Notes: generated by a model not told the origin, from the sequence alone. DNA of 64,000 nucleotides from Sulfitobacter sp. S190 (GCF_025141935.1 NZ_CP081125.1:1-64000); one strand, 5' to 3'. Shown: positions 33,775 to 42,559, counted from the stretch's first letter. Made by a program: numbers and translations.

Positions 33775-34356
33775 ATGGCGCGCAGCAAACGACTGACAGA
33801 GGCGGAGCGCATGGAGATCGTGCGCGAGGCGGCGGAGGGTGTGTCCAGCGCCGAGCTGGCTGCACGCTTTGGCGTGACGCCTCGGGCCGTCCAGTACACG
33901 CTGAAGGCGGATGCGGAGCGTCAGAGTGATACTGCGGTCGCCACCGCTGCCGTGAGCCTGAAAGTCACCCCTAAGGAGCTTGCGGCTTTCGATGAGGTGC
34001 TGGCGTCGGCAGGTATTGAAACCCGCTCCGAAGGCCTGCGCCGGCTCATGCAAGCGGCGGGTGGTGCCTTCGTGCCGGACACGCAACTGGCCGCCGAGAT
34101 GGAGCGCTACAGGGCGTCCTTAAATGAGGTTGGCGGTAGCGTTGCGCAAATCGCCAAGCAGATGACGCGCGCCAATCGAAGCGGGCAGGGGGCGGGTCAA
34201 GAGTTCTCTGAGTTGCGCCTCGCACAGATGCGTGGGCTGGCGCGGTTCATCCTCGATGCGGCCGATGAGATTGACCTGCTTGTGCGGCGTCGCCGGGACG
34301 CGATGCAGCTGATGGCCGTCGAGGCCTTGCGGGAGTTTGCCCATGCCGCGGAGTGA
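33775..34356 (+). CDS. MobC-like relaxosome accessory protein with HTH
   Basis: A 193-residue protein. Residues 5-45 are a helix-turn-helix of transposase type (LTEAERMEIVREAAEGVSSAELAARFGVTPRAVQYTLKA). The rest is helical with RSEGLRRLMQAAGGAFVPD and SLNEVGGSVAQIAKQMTRANRSG, which resembles the MobC/VirC-like segment that helps the relaxase open oriT (NxxGxNxNQIAR-type pattern). Its end overlaps the relaxase start by 14 bases, so both are made together. DNA binding at the inverted repeats upstream is a reasonable expectation. Confidence 0.75.
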   Translation: MARSKRLTEAERMEIVREAAEGVSSAELAARFGVTPRAVQYTLKADAERQSDTAVATAAVSLKVTPKELAAFDEVLASAGIETRSEGLRRLMQAAGGAFVPDTQLAAEMERYRASLNEVGGSVAQIAKQMTRANRSGQGAGQEFSELRLAQMRGLARFILDAADEIDLLVRRRRDAMQLMAVEALREFAHAAE

Positions 34357-36577
34357 TGCCGTTGACGCTGTCACCGGCGAGATCTTCCGGGAGGGCTGGA
34401 GCCGTATCCGCGGATCGATGCAGGGGCTGAATACAGCGAAGTACCGGCAGTTCATCCGGGCATCGAGTGGGCATCGCGCGGCGGTCTTCAAGGCAATCCG
34501 CGGTGGCGGTACACACACCAAGTCGCAGCTCTCGAACCAGCTGCATTACCTCACCACCAAGTCTACCCATATCGTGGACTCGAGCGGGTTCCTGGATGGG
34601 AAGTCCAAGCTCGAGAGTGCAGAGATCAAGGACCTCACGGAGCGGTTTGCGAAGCGCTGGAGCGCGGGGTTCAAACCCAAGCTCGGTCAGACGACGCATC
34701 TGCTGATGTCCTTCCCCATTGGGACACGCGGGACGGATGTAAGAGACATCGCGACGGATGTGGCGGAGCGGTTTTTGCAGACCGACGATGGGCACTTTGA
34801 CTACATCATCGCAGTCCATGAGGACCGGGATCATCCGCACGCCCATCTGGTGCTGAACCGCCGCTCCCAGGAGGGAGAGTTCTTCTATCTCGCGCGGGAT
34901 CATAGGTTCAACTATGACGACTTCCGCCTCGCGATGGTGGAGGAGGCGGAGAAATACGGCGTCCGTCTCGAAGCCACGCGCCGCGTGGATCGCGGGGTCG
35001 TGCATTACCCGCCACGGACGGGCGAGGTCTATGCCGCGAAAGAGGAAGAGCGGGAGGTCATCGAACGGGACCGCGTCGGTGCCGACCTGATCCGAACCCT
35101 CGCCGAGATTGGCAACACGAAATCTATCTATCAGGCGCTGGCCGCCGAAGCCTCATCTGAGAAGCGCGCAGACGTGGCGGACGCGCTTTTCCGCGCGGGT
35201 GAGATGCTGGCGCGCGGCGGGCAGGTGGCCCAGGAAGGAGACATCTACATGGCCGAGGAGAACACATTCGACGAGCTCAGAAGCCGCTATGCCGAGAAGA
35301 TTGAGCGCGTCCAGACCATGATCGCCGCGCGGCCCGATGCGGAGCGCCCCGCGCTCGAGAAAAGCCTGAACGAAATCCAGGCGCGGGTACAGCATATGCA
35401 ACCCCTTGGGATCCGATCCCAGACGCTTACCGAGCGACCGTCAGAGGGCGGGGTTTACTCGGAAGCGAACATTGAAACCGCGCGTCTGGATCGCCTCGAG
35501 AGACCGGAGTTGCGGGCACAGGTGGATGCAGCACTGCGCGGAACCGGCATCAATGCGAAGACGGTCATGGCGCGCTTGGAGACCGGGGCGCAGAACGCCG
35601 CCCTCGAGCGCCAGTGGATTGCCGATGATTTGAGCAAGGTGGCCGAAGAGAACGGTCTGAACCTGGAGCGCCGCCGTGATATGGAACAGGCACGGGAGGT
35701 GCTGAACCGCGTCCACGTGGACCTCGGCACCACGCTCGAGCGGGCCGGGGTCCTGCGCGAGGATGGGGTGATCGAGGAAGACCGTGAACTCGATATCCAT
35801 TTCGACCAGCGTCACGTCGAGGAAACGACGCGGGCGATCCGGGCGGAGATGCGAGCGGAGGGCATGAGCGAGGCGGAGCTCTCGCGCCAGAGTCTGAATA
35901 TCGAAGATCGCGTCTTTGATCGGATCGAGGAAGGGCAGCAGGCGTATCTGAGAGATCGTCCCGAACTCCTGGCGCGGCCTACAGATGTGATCCGCCAGGA
36001 TCAGGAGGGCGCACCGCGGATCAGAGATCGGGTCTTGGCCGGTCGCATGACTCGAGAGATCGAGGCGGCCCGTCAGGGCGCGCCAGCGGACCAGCCTTTG
36101 GCGGAGTCCGTTGCAAAAGACTTGAAAGCCCGCTACCCGGATATGCCCGATCATGTGGCGCGCGGTCTCGGAGATACCTACGCGCAGGTCGATGAGGCGC
36201 TGCGGGCAGAACGAGAGCCGGCCCCCGTCGAGACCGAAGAATTGCGCCGCGTCATTGCCCATGAGCGCGACGGCAATCTGTCTTCACCTTTTGCCGATGC
36301 GGATCAGCGAGTGAGTTATCGTGCAGAAGTTGAACAGCTTCTGGACGACGATCAGACAAAACGGCTACGCGCAGGGGACAGCGACGCGCTGAAGGACGTG
36401 GTCGAGGATCGGCTCGACCGGCTCTACGCGGCAAAGGCCTATCTGCAGTCCGACGCAGCCACAGCGAACAGCGACGCAGCCCGGGCCGTGGTCGAAGAGA
36501 TCGCCGAGCGCGAATACGAGGCGCAGTGGTTGAGCGAGACCCACGTGGAGCGCGAGAAGGGCCAGACCCATGGGTAG
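34343..36577 (+). CDS. VirD2/MobP-type relaxase
   Basis: A 744-residue relaxase; start chosen at ATG 34343 rather than the TTG six bases upstream. The catalytic tyrosine is probably Y69 in NQLHYLTTKS (motif I). Motif III, the metal-binding histidine triad, is AVHEDRDHPHAHLVLNR with H159, H164, H166 and H168. After residue 250 comes a long, charged, coiled-coil-prone C-terminal region that likely carries the secretion signal and protein contacts. Relaxases nick oriT and stay bound to the 5' end while VirD4 passes the complex to the secretion channel. The stop overlaps the virD4 start. Confidence 0.9.
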   Translation: MPRSDAVDAVTGEIFREGWSRIRGSMQGLNTAKYRQFIRASSGHRAAVFKAIRGGGTHTKSQLSNQLHYLTTKSTHIVDSSGFLDGKSKLESAEIKDLTERFAKRWSAGFKPKLGQTTHLLMSFPIGTRGTDVRDIATDVAERFLQTDDGHFDYIIAVHEDRDHPHAHLVLNRRSQEGEFFYLARDHRFNYDDFRLAMVEEAEKYGVRLEATRRVDRGVVHYPPRTGEVYAAKEEEREVIERDRVGADLIRTLAEIGNTKSIYQALAAEASSEKRADVADALFRAGEMLARGGQVAQEGDIYMAEENTFDELRSRYAEKIERVQTMIAARPDAERPALEKSLNEIQARVQHMQPLGIRSQTLTERPSEGGVYSEANIETARLDRLERPELRAQVDAALRGTGINAKTVMARLETGAQNAALERQWIADDLSKVAEENGLNLERRRDMEQAREVLNRVHVDLGTTLERAGVLREDGVIEEDRELDIHFDQRHVEETTRAIRAEMRAEGMSEAELSRQSLNIEDRVFDRIEEGQQAYLRDRPELLARPTDVIRQDQEGAPRIRDRVLAGRMTREIEAARQGAPADQPLAESVAKDLKARYPDMPDHVARGLGDTYAQVDEALRAEREPAPVETEELRRVIAHERDGNLSSPFADADQRVSYRAEVEQLLDDDQTKRLRAGDSDALKDVVEDRLDRLYAAKAYLQSDAATANSDAARAVVEEIAEREYEAQWLSETHVEREKGQTHG

Positions 36578-38591
36578 AGGGCGCATCGCGGTTGGCGTGG
36601 TTTTGGTCACGCTGGTGGCGATCGCGATGGGCTATGTCATCGCTTCTGCCGTGCTCACCTTCCGCGACCTTGGCTTCCAGGCCGATATCGATTTTGCCTA
36701 TATCGCGCAGAACTACATTGCGATCCGTGAGGTGCGGCCGGAGGATTTCCGGTTGGTGAACTTCATCACGGGCGGGGCAGGGGTGGCGGGTCTCATGATC
36801 GCCATCGCGCTCTCGGGCTCGGCGCTCACGCGCTTCGGCCAAACCCATTGGCAGACCCGCCGTGAGATGAAGCGCAACGGATTCTTCGGGGCCCCCGGGA
36901 CCGGGTTTATCATCGGCAAGCTCGGCAAACCCAAAGGCCGGGGACCGTTCCTCTGCTCCAAGGTTCTGCCCCACGCGCTGATCGTCGCCCCGACCGGTCG
37001 CGGCAAGACCACGGGTTTCGTGATCCCGAACCTGCTCACCTGGCAAGGATCGTCGGTGACGCTGGATGTGAAGGGCGAATGCTATGAGGCGACGGCGCGT
37101 CATCGCGCATCTCAGGGCGACGCGGTGTTCCGCTTCGCGCCAACGGATTGGGAGACCAAGCGCACCCATCGTTACAATCCGCTTCAGCGGATCTATGAGT
37201 TGGAAGACCCCGCGCGTCAGCAGATGGAGTTGCAGCTTTTGGCGACGCTGTTCCTGCAGAACGATAATGACCGCGTGCAGGGGCTCCTGAAGGGCGGGAT
37301 CGATCTCTTTGTCGCGGCGGGGCTTCTGGCGTTCCAGCGCAGAAAACCCACCTTGGGAGAAATCTACCGGATCGCCGCTTCTGGCGGTAACAAGCAAAAA
37401 GAGTATCTTGCGCGCTCCCACGAGGTGGAGAACAAGGCCGCCAAACTGGTCTTCACGCGTCTGGCCTCTACGAACAACGACACGCTGACCTCCTATGTCT
37501 CGCTCCTGATGACCTCTGGTCTCGACCAATGGCAGAACCCCGCCATCGATGAGGCGACGGCAGTCTCGGACTTTGATTTCCGAGAAATCCGTAAGAAACC
37601 GATGAGCGTCTATCTGGTGGTCCAGCCGCTTATGGTGAAACCCCTCGCACCGCTCATCCGCTTGTTCTTCTCGGACCTCCTCTCAGCCATGCAGGAGAAG
37701 GAACCCGGTACCGATGAGCCCTGGCGCGTGATGATCATGCTCGACGAGTTCAACCGGCTCGGAAAGATGCCTATCGTGGTTGAAAGCATCGAGACGCTCA
37801 GATCCTACCGTGGGCATCTGGCGGTGGTCACCCAGACCATCCCTGCCATCGATGAGATCTACGGCGAAAACACGCGGCGCGCCCTGCAAGGCAATGCCGG
37901 CGTGAAGCTGTACCTGACACCCTCTGACGAAAAGACCATTGAGGAGCTCAGCAAGGCGGTTGGAAAGACAACAAAGACCGTGGTGACGCGCTCGCGCTCG
38001 ATTGGCAAGAACCCCTTCGAAGGGCGCAGCCAGTCGATGCGGACAGAAGAGACGTCGCTTCTGCCAGAGGATGAGGCGCGGCGGTTGCCCCTCGACGAGA
38101 TCATCATGGTCATCGATGCGCAGATGCCGATCCGCGCGAAGCGTATCCAGTATTTTGACGATCCGTACTTCATGAAAATCCATAACGAGCAGGTGGGTGA
38201 ATTACCATTCCCACCGAAAGGTGGTGACGAAACAAGGGCACGTTCGGACAACGGTGGCGATGCTTCTCAACGAGGGAGTGGCGATACGGGCCAGAGGATC
38301 AATCAGGCAGAGGAACCGCCCAAGAGAGTGCCTCCAAAACGTGAAGAGCGACGCGCGGGACCGAGATCCAAGCGGAAGGTTGCCCGGGCCGTTCAGCAAG
38401 TTCAGGATGCGGATCAAGACCGCCAAATCGAAATGGACTTTACAGTCGCTGCGCAAAGTGAAGATGTCAGTCTGAAATCTGAGGATCGCGAAGACGTAGA
38501 AATTGTATTGTCTGACCTCGAAGCATTGGAAGCGGAACTTGGTTTTGAAGAGTTGTCCGAGGCGCAAGGTGATCGAGAGGTCATAGGCTAG
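36570..38591 (+). CDS. virD4: VirD4/TraG-type coupling protein
   Basis: A 673-residue inner-membrane ATPase. Two N-terminal transmembrane segments (about residues 5-28 and 66-88) are followed by the soluble motor. Walker A is IVAPTGRGKTTGFVIPNLL, Walker B is VMIMLDEFNRLGKMP, with LDVKGECYEATA and VVTQTIPAIDEIYG also typical. The last 120 residues are charged and low-complexity (KRVPPKREERRAGPRSKRK), perhaps for substrate binding. It links the relaxosome to the VirB channel encoded 12 kb away at 50.9-62.1 kb. The start overlaps the relaxase stop by eight bases. Confidence 0.93.
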   Translation: MGRGRIAVGVVLVTLVAIAMGYVIASAVLTFRDLGFQADIDFAYIAQNYIAIREVRPEDFRLVNFITGGAGVAGLMIAIALSGSALTRFGQTHWQTRREMKRNGFFGAPGTGFIIGKLGKPKGRGPFLCSKVLPHALIVAPTGRGKTTGFVIPNLLTWQGSSVTLDVKGECYEATARHRASQGDAVFRFAPTDWETKRTHRYNPLQRIYELEDPARQQMELQLLATLFLQNDNDRVQGLLKGGIDLFVAAGLLAFQRRKPTLGEIYRIAASGGNKQKEYLARSHEVENKAAKLVFTRLASTNNDTLTSYVSLLMTSGLDQWQNPAIDEATAVSDFDFREIRKKPMSVYLVVQPLMVKPLAPLIRLFFSDLLSAMQEKEPGTDEPWRVMIMLDEFNRLGKMPIVVESIETLRSYRGHLAVVTQTIPAIDEIYGENTRRALQGNAGVKLYLTPSDEKTIEELSKAVGKTTKTVVTRSRSIGKNPFEGRSQSMRTEETSLLPEDEARRLPLDEIIMVIDAQMPIRAKRIQYFDDPYFMKIHNEQVGELPFPPKGGDETRARSDNGGDASQRGSGDTGQRINQAEEPPKRVPPKREERRAGPRSKRKVARAVQQVQDADQDRQIEMDFTVAAQSEDVSLKSEDREDVEIVLSDLEALEAELGFEELSEAQGDREVIG

Positions 38592-39013
38592 CTTTGGTCG
38601 AAAGCCGAACAGTTCCGAAGCGACGATCCAGTGTGCAGACATTGGTGACGCGCGCGGCGAAGGTGTCTGAAGAGCCCCAGACTCACCGATGCTGCGGGTG
38701 ACACGAACGGCAGCTACAGTTGCCTAAGCCGACAATCGAGATCGTGAAGGAATGCGCTATCCCCTCTCTGTCCGGTCGGTAGTAGACCCAGTTCTTGATC
38801 TACTTCTAGGTCTCAAACCCGGCCTGCGCGAGCTTTTGCATGAGCGCAGGCCATTGTCGTTGCCGGATTAAGGCGGCAGAAACCTCGCAAAACCCGGGTT
38901 AGTTTCGCCTTGGGTTTTCGTCCCAACTAACTGACTGATCTCCCATGAGGCGGTGCGGATTGGCGGGATCGACCGTCTATGGCGCGTCTGTTCTGTCAGG
39001 GGGATATTATACA
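38592..39013. other. Gene-free junction between tra genes and mercury cargo
   Basis: About 420 bases with no intact gene. A perfect 9-bp hairpin GGCCTGCGC / GCGCAGGCC lies at 38821-38852. On the minus strand a decayed reading (LAQAGFET, two stops, then NWVYYRPD) hints at a broken ArsR-like regulator. This is where the metal cargo joins the transfer backbone. Confidence 0.4.
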
Positions 39014-39238
39014 CTAACCGCAGCAGGAGTTTCCTTCCTGGATCGGCGGGCAGGCGATGGTGCCATAGGAGCAGTACACGCAACAGTCTCCGGGTTCCGG
39101 TTTCAGCACCGCTTTGCAAGACGCGCATTCATAGAACCACTGGCAGGCGTCGGTCGGCATGATTTCGTCGGCGGTATGACCGCATTTGGGACAGGTAATC
39201 GTGGATTGGAGGGTCACTTCGTTCGTCTGCGTCGCCAT
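39014..39238 (-). CDS. GDCCVxC-type (seleno)protein family member, cysteine form
   Basis: A 74-residue protein with CPKCGH near residue 16, a CASC pair and the signature GDCCVYCSYGTIACPPIQ, ending NSCCG. Ten cysteines suggest one or two metal sites. In some organisms the first Cys of GDCC is selenocysteine; here both are TGT/TGC codons. The family accompanies mercury resistance genes. Its start lies inside the merF gene end (25-base overlap), so it is the third gene of the merT-merF unit. It may bind or hand over mercury in the cytoplasm; inference. Confidence 0.8.
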   Translation of the reverse strand: MATQTNEVTLQSTITCPKCGHTADEIMPTDACQWFYECASCKAVLKPEPGDCCVYCSYGTIACPPIQEGNSCCG

Positions 39239-39423
39239 AGTGCATATCCTGTCAGTATGAGAAATCCTGCCAAAATCGGAAGCAGCACATCATCCCGATA
39301 GACGTAGCCGAGCGCGCCGCTGATCCCGAGAAGCGAAAACAGCCACGGCAAAAAAGGTGTAAGGCAGCACACTGCTGCCAACCCGGCTCCGCCGAGGCCC
39401 ACGGGCAGAAGCCGGCCCTTCAT
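39214..39423 (-). CDS. merF: MerF-like mercury uptake protein
   Basis: A 69-residue membrane protein; start at ATG 39423 overlapping the merT stop (ATGA). Two transmembrane helices: LPVGLGGAGLAAVCCLTPFLPWLF with the vicinal Cys pair that binds Hg(II), and DDVLLPILAGFLILTGYALW, ending in RRRRTK. MerF moves mercuric ion inward to the cytoplasm. A longer reading upstream to 39570 overlaps merT and has no support. Confidence 0.85.
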   Translation of the reverse strand: MKGRLLPVGLGGAGLAAVCCLTPFLPWLFSLLGISGALGYVYRDDVLLPILAGFLILTGYALWRRRRTK

Positions 39424-39803
39424 CGTGTTTGTCTCCACAGGGCAAACATCGTGCGTACCGCGTCTTCTTCCCAAAGGGGCGAACTGGCTGTGAGGGCGAA
39501 GGCAACCGTTGTGAAGCCCAATATGACGACCGTTGAGCGTTCGCGGCTGGCGCAGCTCCAACGCGTCCACAGCCGGAAACAGCCCCAGGCCAGAACCAAC
39601 CCGACAATCACCAAAATCTCAATGCGATAGGCAACAAACGGACCGAGCATGGTGAGCCAGGTGCCGCCCAGGCCAATTATCGACAACCCAATGGGCAAGA
39701 CACAGCAGGACGCACTGAGCAAAGCAAGAAATCCAGCACCGCCAATCAAAAGGCTGTTCGGTCCCTTGGCGCTGTCATGAAGTGTTTCGGTATTCGACAT
39801 CAT
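39420..39803 (-). CDS. merT: MerT mercuric ion transporter
   Basis: A 127-residue inner-membrane protein with three hydrophobic segments. The first, SLLIGGAGFLALLSASCCVLPIGLSI, carries the vicinal Cys pair CCVLP diagnostic of MerT. The second is about residues 55-77. Between the second and third helices lies SCASRER with one further Cys (a second conserved pair is not obvious). It is the first gene after the merR-type operator and is transcribed away from merR. No periplasmic MerP follows. MerT brings Hg(II) to the cytoplasm, normally for reduction by MerA. Confidence 0.88.
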   Translation of the reverse strand: MMSNTETLHDSAKGPNSLLIGGAGFLALLSASCCVLPIGLSIIGLGGTWLTMLGPFVAYRIEILVIVGLVLAWGCFRLWTRWSCASRERSTVVILGFTTVAFALTASSPLWEEDAVRTMFALWRQTR

Positions 39804-39818
39804 GGTCGGTTATATGCA

Positions 39819-39837
39819 TCCTGTAGTTACTACAGGA
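39819..39837. promoter_or_regulatory. MerR operator in the merR/merT divergent promoter
   Basis: TCCTGTAGTTACTACAGGA is a perfect dyad (TCCTGTAG-TTA-CTACAGGA). On the merT strand it lies in a long spacer between a -35-like TTGCTC and an AT-rich -10-like CATATA, the layout MerR proteins untwist to activate transcription. Confidence 0.75.
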
Positions 39838-39856
39838 GCAAGCGGAGAAAGATCAC

Positions 39857-40252
39857 ATGGTTGCGATTGGTGAAGCATCCCGTTTGAGTGGCGTCTCGAT
39901 AGAAGCGATCCGTTACTACGAGCGCGAGGGGATCATCTCGAAAGCGGGACGGACGGCAGCTGGACGTCGAACATACTCAGACACCGAGATATCGGAGCTT
40001 CGCTTCATCAAACGCTGCCGCGACCTCGGGTTCTCGATCCACGATGCTGTTGCGCTGCGAAGCCTGGCTCATGAGCCAGCAGGCGCGTGTGAAACGGTAG
40101 AGCAGCTTGGACGCAAACATCTCTCGGAAGTTCAAGCCAAGCTGGCAGAGCTTCTGCAGCTAGAGAGTGCCTTAGTCGAGTTGGTCGCAAACTGCGAAAA
40201 AGGCCGCCGCGACTGCCCGATGCTCGACGCGCTCATGGGTCAAAATCCATAG
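39857..40252 (+). CDS. merR: MerR mercury-responsive regulator
   Basis: A 131-residue MerR-family protein. The winged HTH is IGEASRLSGVSIEAIRYYEREGIISKAGRTAAGRRTYSD (residues 4-42). Hg-sensing cysteines appear at C78, C113 and C120; the 35-residue gap between the first two equals that of Tn501 MerR (C82 and C117), though the last gap is shorter. The dimerisation helix lies between about 82 and 110. It is divergent from merT with the palindrome between them, so it should repress in the absence and activate in the presence of Hg(II). Confidence 0.88.
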   Translation: MVAIGEASRLSGVSIEAIRYYEREGIISKAGRTAAGRRTYSDTEISELRFIKRCRDLGFSIHDAVALRSLAHEPAGACETVEQLGRKHLSEVQAKLAELLQLESALVELVANCEKGRRDCPMLDALMGQNP

Positions 40253-40276
40253 GTTCTTGTGAGAGAGTTTTGTCCG

Positions 40277-41131
40277 CTATCCTTGATTCTCTGCCAAGTC
40301 ACTCCGCGCGTCGCGGATGATCATCCACGACGAATGCAGGAACAGCCCTGCAATTGCGAAGGCCACAATTAGGTCGGGCCAGGCGCTTCCAAGCCATGCG
40401 ACCAGTCCGGCGGCGATCACCACGGCGAGGTTGCCGATGGCGTCGTTGCGGGAGAACAGCCAGACCGCCCGCATGTTTGCGTCCCCCTTACGGTGTTTCA
40501 GGAGCGGCAGGACCGCAAGGATGTTCACGATCAACGCGCCCACTGCGAAGGCTCCCATCAACCCGGCTTCGGGCGTCGTCTGATTGAGAACGCGCCAAAG
40601 CGTGCTGCCCACAACGCCAAGGCCCAGAAACCCCAGAAACACGCCCTGGATCATCGCCGACCGCGCCCGCCATATCAGGCTCCAGCCGATGGCGAGCAGA
40701 CCCAGAAAGGTGATCGCGCCATCACCCAGAAAATCGAGCGCGTCCGCCTTCAAAGCCTGCGACCCGGACAGGAACCCGCCGAACATCTCGACCGCGCCGT
40801 AGCCGAGATTGAGCAGGACCACGATCCAGAGGGCGCGGCGATAACTCGGGTCCTTGTAGGCCGGATCGGAGGATGTGTCGCCGTCCTCGATCTTCTCAAA
40901 GCCGTAGCCGGTCGCATCGAGCGCGGGCCGCACCTTCGACAAGTCACCCTCCGCGATCCGCAATGTCATGACGTGGGTCGCGGCAGACACCTTCACATCG
41001 CTGGTCGCCACGCCCGCAGACCGGGCCGCGCGCTCGATCTCGGCGGCGTCCTTGGCGCAGTCCATGCCCTGCACCCGCATCCGGATCGGTGAGGATGCCG
41101 TAGGCAACGTGCTGTTCTCGGCCTGGCTCAT
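40277..41131 (-). CDS. HMA-domain fused cation diffusion facilitator
   Basis: A 284-residue transporter in two parts. Residues about 15-75 are a heavy-metal-associated domain with the single-Cys variant GMDCAKD in place of GMxCxxC. The rest is a CDF (cation efflux) membrane domain of six helices: LLNLGYGAVEMFGGFLSGSQALKADALDFLGDG, with the metal-site ADALDFLGD, and LFSRNDAIGNLAVVIAAGLVAWLG as the fifth helix. CDF proteins export divalent metals by proton exchange. It is divergent from a CmtR-like ArsR gene, suggesting Cd or Pb as inducer; inference. Confidence 0.83.
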   Translation of the reverse strand: MSQAENSTLPTASSPIRMRVQGMDCAKDAAEIERAARSAGVATSDVKVSAATHVMTLRIAEGDLSKVRPALDATGYGFEKIEDGDTSSDPAYKDPSYRRALWIVVLLNLGYGAVEMFGGFLSGSQALKADALDFLGDGAITFLGLLAIGWSLIWRARSAMIQGVFLGFLGLGVVGSTLWRVLNQTTPEAGLMGAFAVGALIVNILAVLPLLKHRKGDANMRAVWLFSRNDAIGNLAVVIAAGLVAWLGSAWPDLIVAFAIAGLFLHSSWMIIRDARSDLAENQG

Positions 41132-41194
41132 GTGCGATCCTCTTCGAGGTGGTAAGCGAAAGGGTTAGCCGCTGACGTATCAGTGGATAATGAT

Positions 41195-41545
41195 ATGATG
41201 ACGAACGACGCGCAAGGCGATCTTTTGGCAGCCGACGCTTTGGAACTGCGGGCAAAGCTCTTCCGGGGTCTCGGCGATCCCAGCCGTCTGGCGATCCTTG
41301 ATGCGCTGGTATCAGGCGAACGCAACGTGCAGGAAATTGTCGGACATACTGGGTTGGGTCAGCCGAACGTCTCGAACCATCTGCGCTGCCTTCTCGACTG
41401 CGGGCTGGTTAGCCGCCGCAGCGAAGGTCGGTTCGTTCGGTATCGGCTTGCTGACGGACGGATTGCCGGTCTCGTCAAAGATGCGGATCGGCTTCTTGCC
41501 GCGACAGCCACCGGACTCGACAACTGCAAGCGCTACACAGAGTAG
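41195..41545 (+). CDS. ArsR/SmtB regulator, CmtR-like
   Basis: A 116-residue repressor; start at ATG 41195 (a second ATG at 41198, and a GTG at 41183, are alternatives). The winged HTH is GLGDPSRLAILDALVSGERNVQEIVGHTGLGQPNVSNHLRCLLDCGLVSRRSEGRFVRYRL. The RCLLDCGL pair plus a C-terminal Cys (DNCKRYTE) matches the metal site of CmtR, the Cd(II)/Pb(II) sensor of mycobacteria. It is divergent from the HMA-CDF gene and likely represses it until metal binds. It converges with the next CDF gene four bases away. Confidence 0.85.
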   Translation: MMTNDAQGDLLAADALELRAKLFRGLGDPSRLAILDALVSGERNVQEIVGHTGLGQPNVSNHLRCLLDCGLVSRRSEGRFVRYRLADGRIAGLVKDADRLLAATATGLDNCKRYTE

Positions 41546-41549
41546 GTGT

Positions 41550-42485
41550 TCATCCGTGCCGCTCCTCGCCATGCCCGCGCCCGCCGAACTCGGACGGCTC
41601 GTCGCAAGCGTGGCGCGCACATTCCAGCTCAAGCGTCGTGTGCTCGATGTCGAACCGGTCGGCGAGTGTCGTCTTGATCCTATCTTTCACTGAGTCGGCG
41701 TCGTTCCAGCGGCCCTCTGCGATGACGACATGCGCGTCTAGTGCCGCACGGTGTTCGTCCATCTGCCAGAAATGCGCGTGGTGTATGCCCGTCACGCCGT
41801 CGACACCGCGCACGGTCTCCAAAACCGCCTCCGTCTCGATCTCGGGCGGCGAGCCGAGCATCAGTATACGGATCACGGGTCCGATCTCCCGGAACGATTG
41901 CCACAGGATGTAGCCCGCGATCAGCACCGTCACGAGCGGGTCGATCAGCCGCCAGTCGTAGAGCAAGATCAGCGTCCCCGCGACAATCACCGCGACGGAG
42001 CCGAGCGCGTCGGCGACGTTGTGCAGGAACGCCGCGCGGATGTTCACGCTGGATTTGGACATGGCGTAGGTCAGCGCCGCCGTCACCGCGTCCACAATCA
42101 GCGCGATCCCGGCGATGATGACGATCAGCCACCCCTCGACCGGCTGCGGATCGGCGAAGCGCATTGCAGCCTCGTAGAGCAGGTAAAGGCCGATCACGAT
42201 CAGCGTGGTGTAGTTGATGAGCGCTGCAACGACCTCGACCCGACCGTAACCGAACGTCATGTCGGCATCGCGGGGTCGCCGCGCGATCTTCCGAGCCGCG
42301 AAGGCGATGATAAGCGAGATCGCATCGGAGAAGTTGTGCAGCGCGTCGGCGATCAGGGCGAGTGAGCCGGAAACGATGCCGCCGACGATCTGAGCAACCG
42401 TCAGGCCCATATTGACTGCGATGGCGGCGAAGACCCGGCGATCGCCCGCTTCCGGATCGACGTGATGATGATGGCCGTGGCCCAT
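41550..42485 (-). CDS. CzcD/ZitB-like cation diffusion facilitator
   Basis: A 311-residue transporter starting MGHGHHHHVD, a His-rich metal-binding tail. Six helices follow, with IADALHNFSDAISL giving the HxxxD half-site in helix II and AAFLHNVADALGSVAVI the HxxxD half-site in helix V. The cytoplasmic domain from about residue 215 contains GVTGIHHAHFWQMDEHRAALDAHVVI. This is the Zn/Cd/Co exporter family. The C-terminus is again His/Cys-bearing (ECARHACDE). It is divergent from a MerR-family gene whose operator lies between them. Confidence 0.92.
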   Translation of the reverse strand: MGHGHHHHVDPEAGDRRVFAAIAVNMGLTVAQIVGGIVSGSLALIADALHNFSDAISLIIAFAARKIARRPRDADMTFGYGRVEVVAALINYTTLIVIGLYLLYEAAMRFADPQPVEGWLIVIIAGIALIVDAVTAALTYAMSKSSVNIRAAFLHNVADALGSVAVIVAGTLILLYDWRLIDPLVTVLIAGYILWQSFREIGPVIRILMLGSPPEIETEAVLETVRGVDGVTGIHHAHFWQMDEHRAALDAHVVIAEGRWNDADSVKDRIKTTLADRFDIEHTTLELECARHACDEPSEFGGRGHGEERHG

Positions 42486-42530
42486 GACGGCGGCTCCTTT
42501 CGATTCGTATCGTTACAGGGTAGATACGAT

Positions 42531-42545
42531 CTACAGCGACTGTAG
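42531..42545. promoter_or_regulatory. MerR-family operator in CDF/merR-like divergent promoter
   Basis: CTACAG-CGA-CTGTAG is a perfect dyad 14 bases ahead of the MerR-family ATG and about 45 bases from the CDF start. It is the likely binding site for that regulator. Confidence 0.6.
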
Positions 42546-42559
42546 GTTCAAGGGGCGAC

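Noticed and set aside
38592..38860. Broken ArsR-like reading on the minus strand (LAQAGFET, stops, NWVYYRPD)
   Set aside because: Too short and too decayed to name; mentioned only as a hint of past regulator loss.
42003..42003. CRISPR arrays, insertion sequences or a replication initiator anywhere in the window
   Set aside because: No regular repeat-spacer pattern, no transposase gene and no Rep protein were found. The position given is only a placeholder for the whole window.
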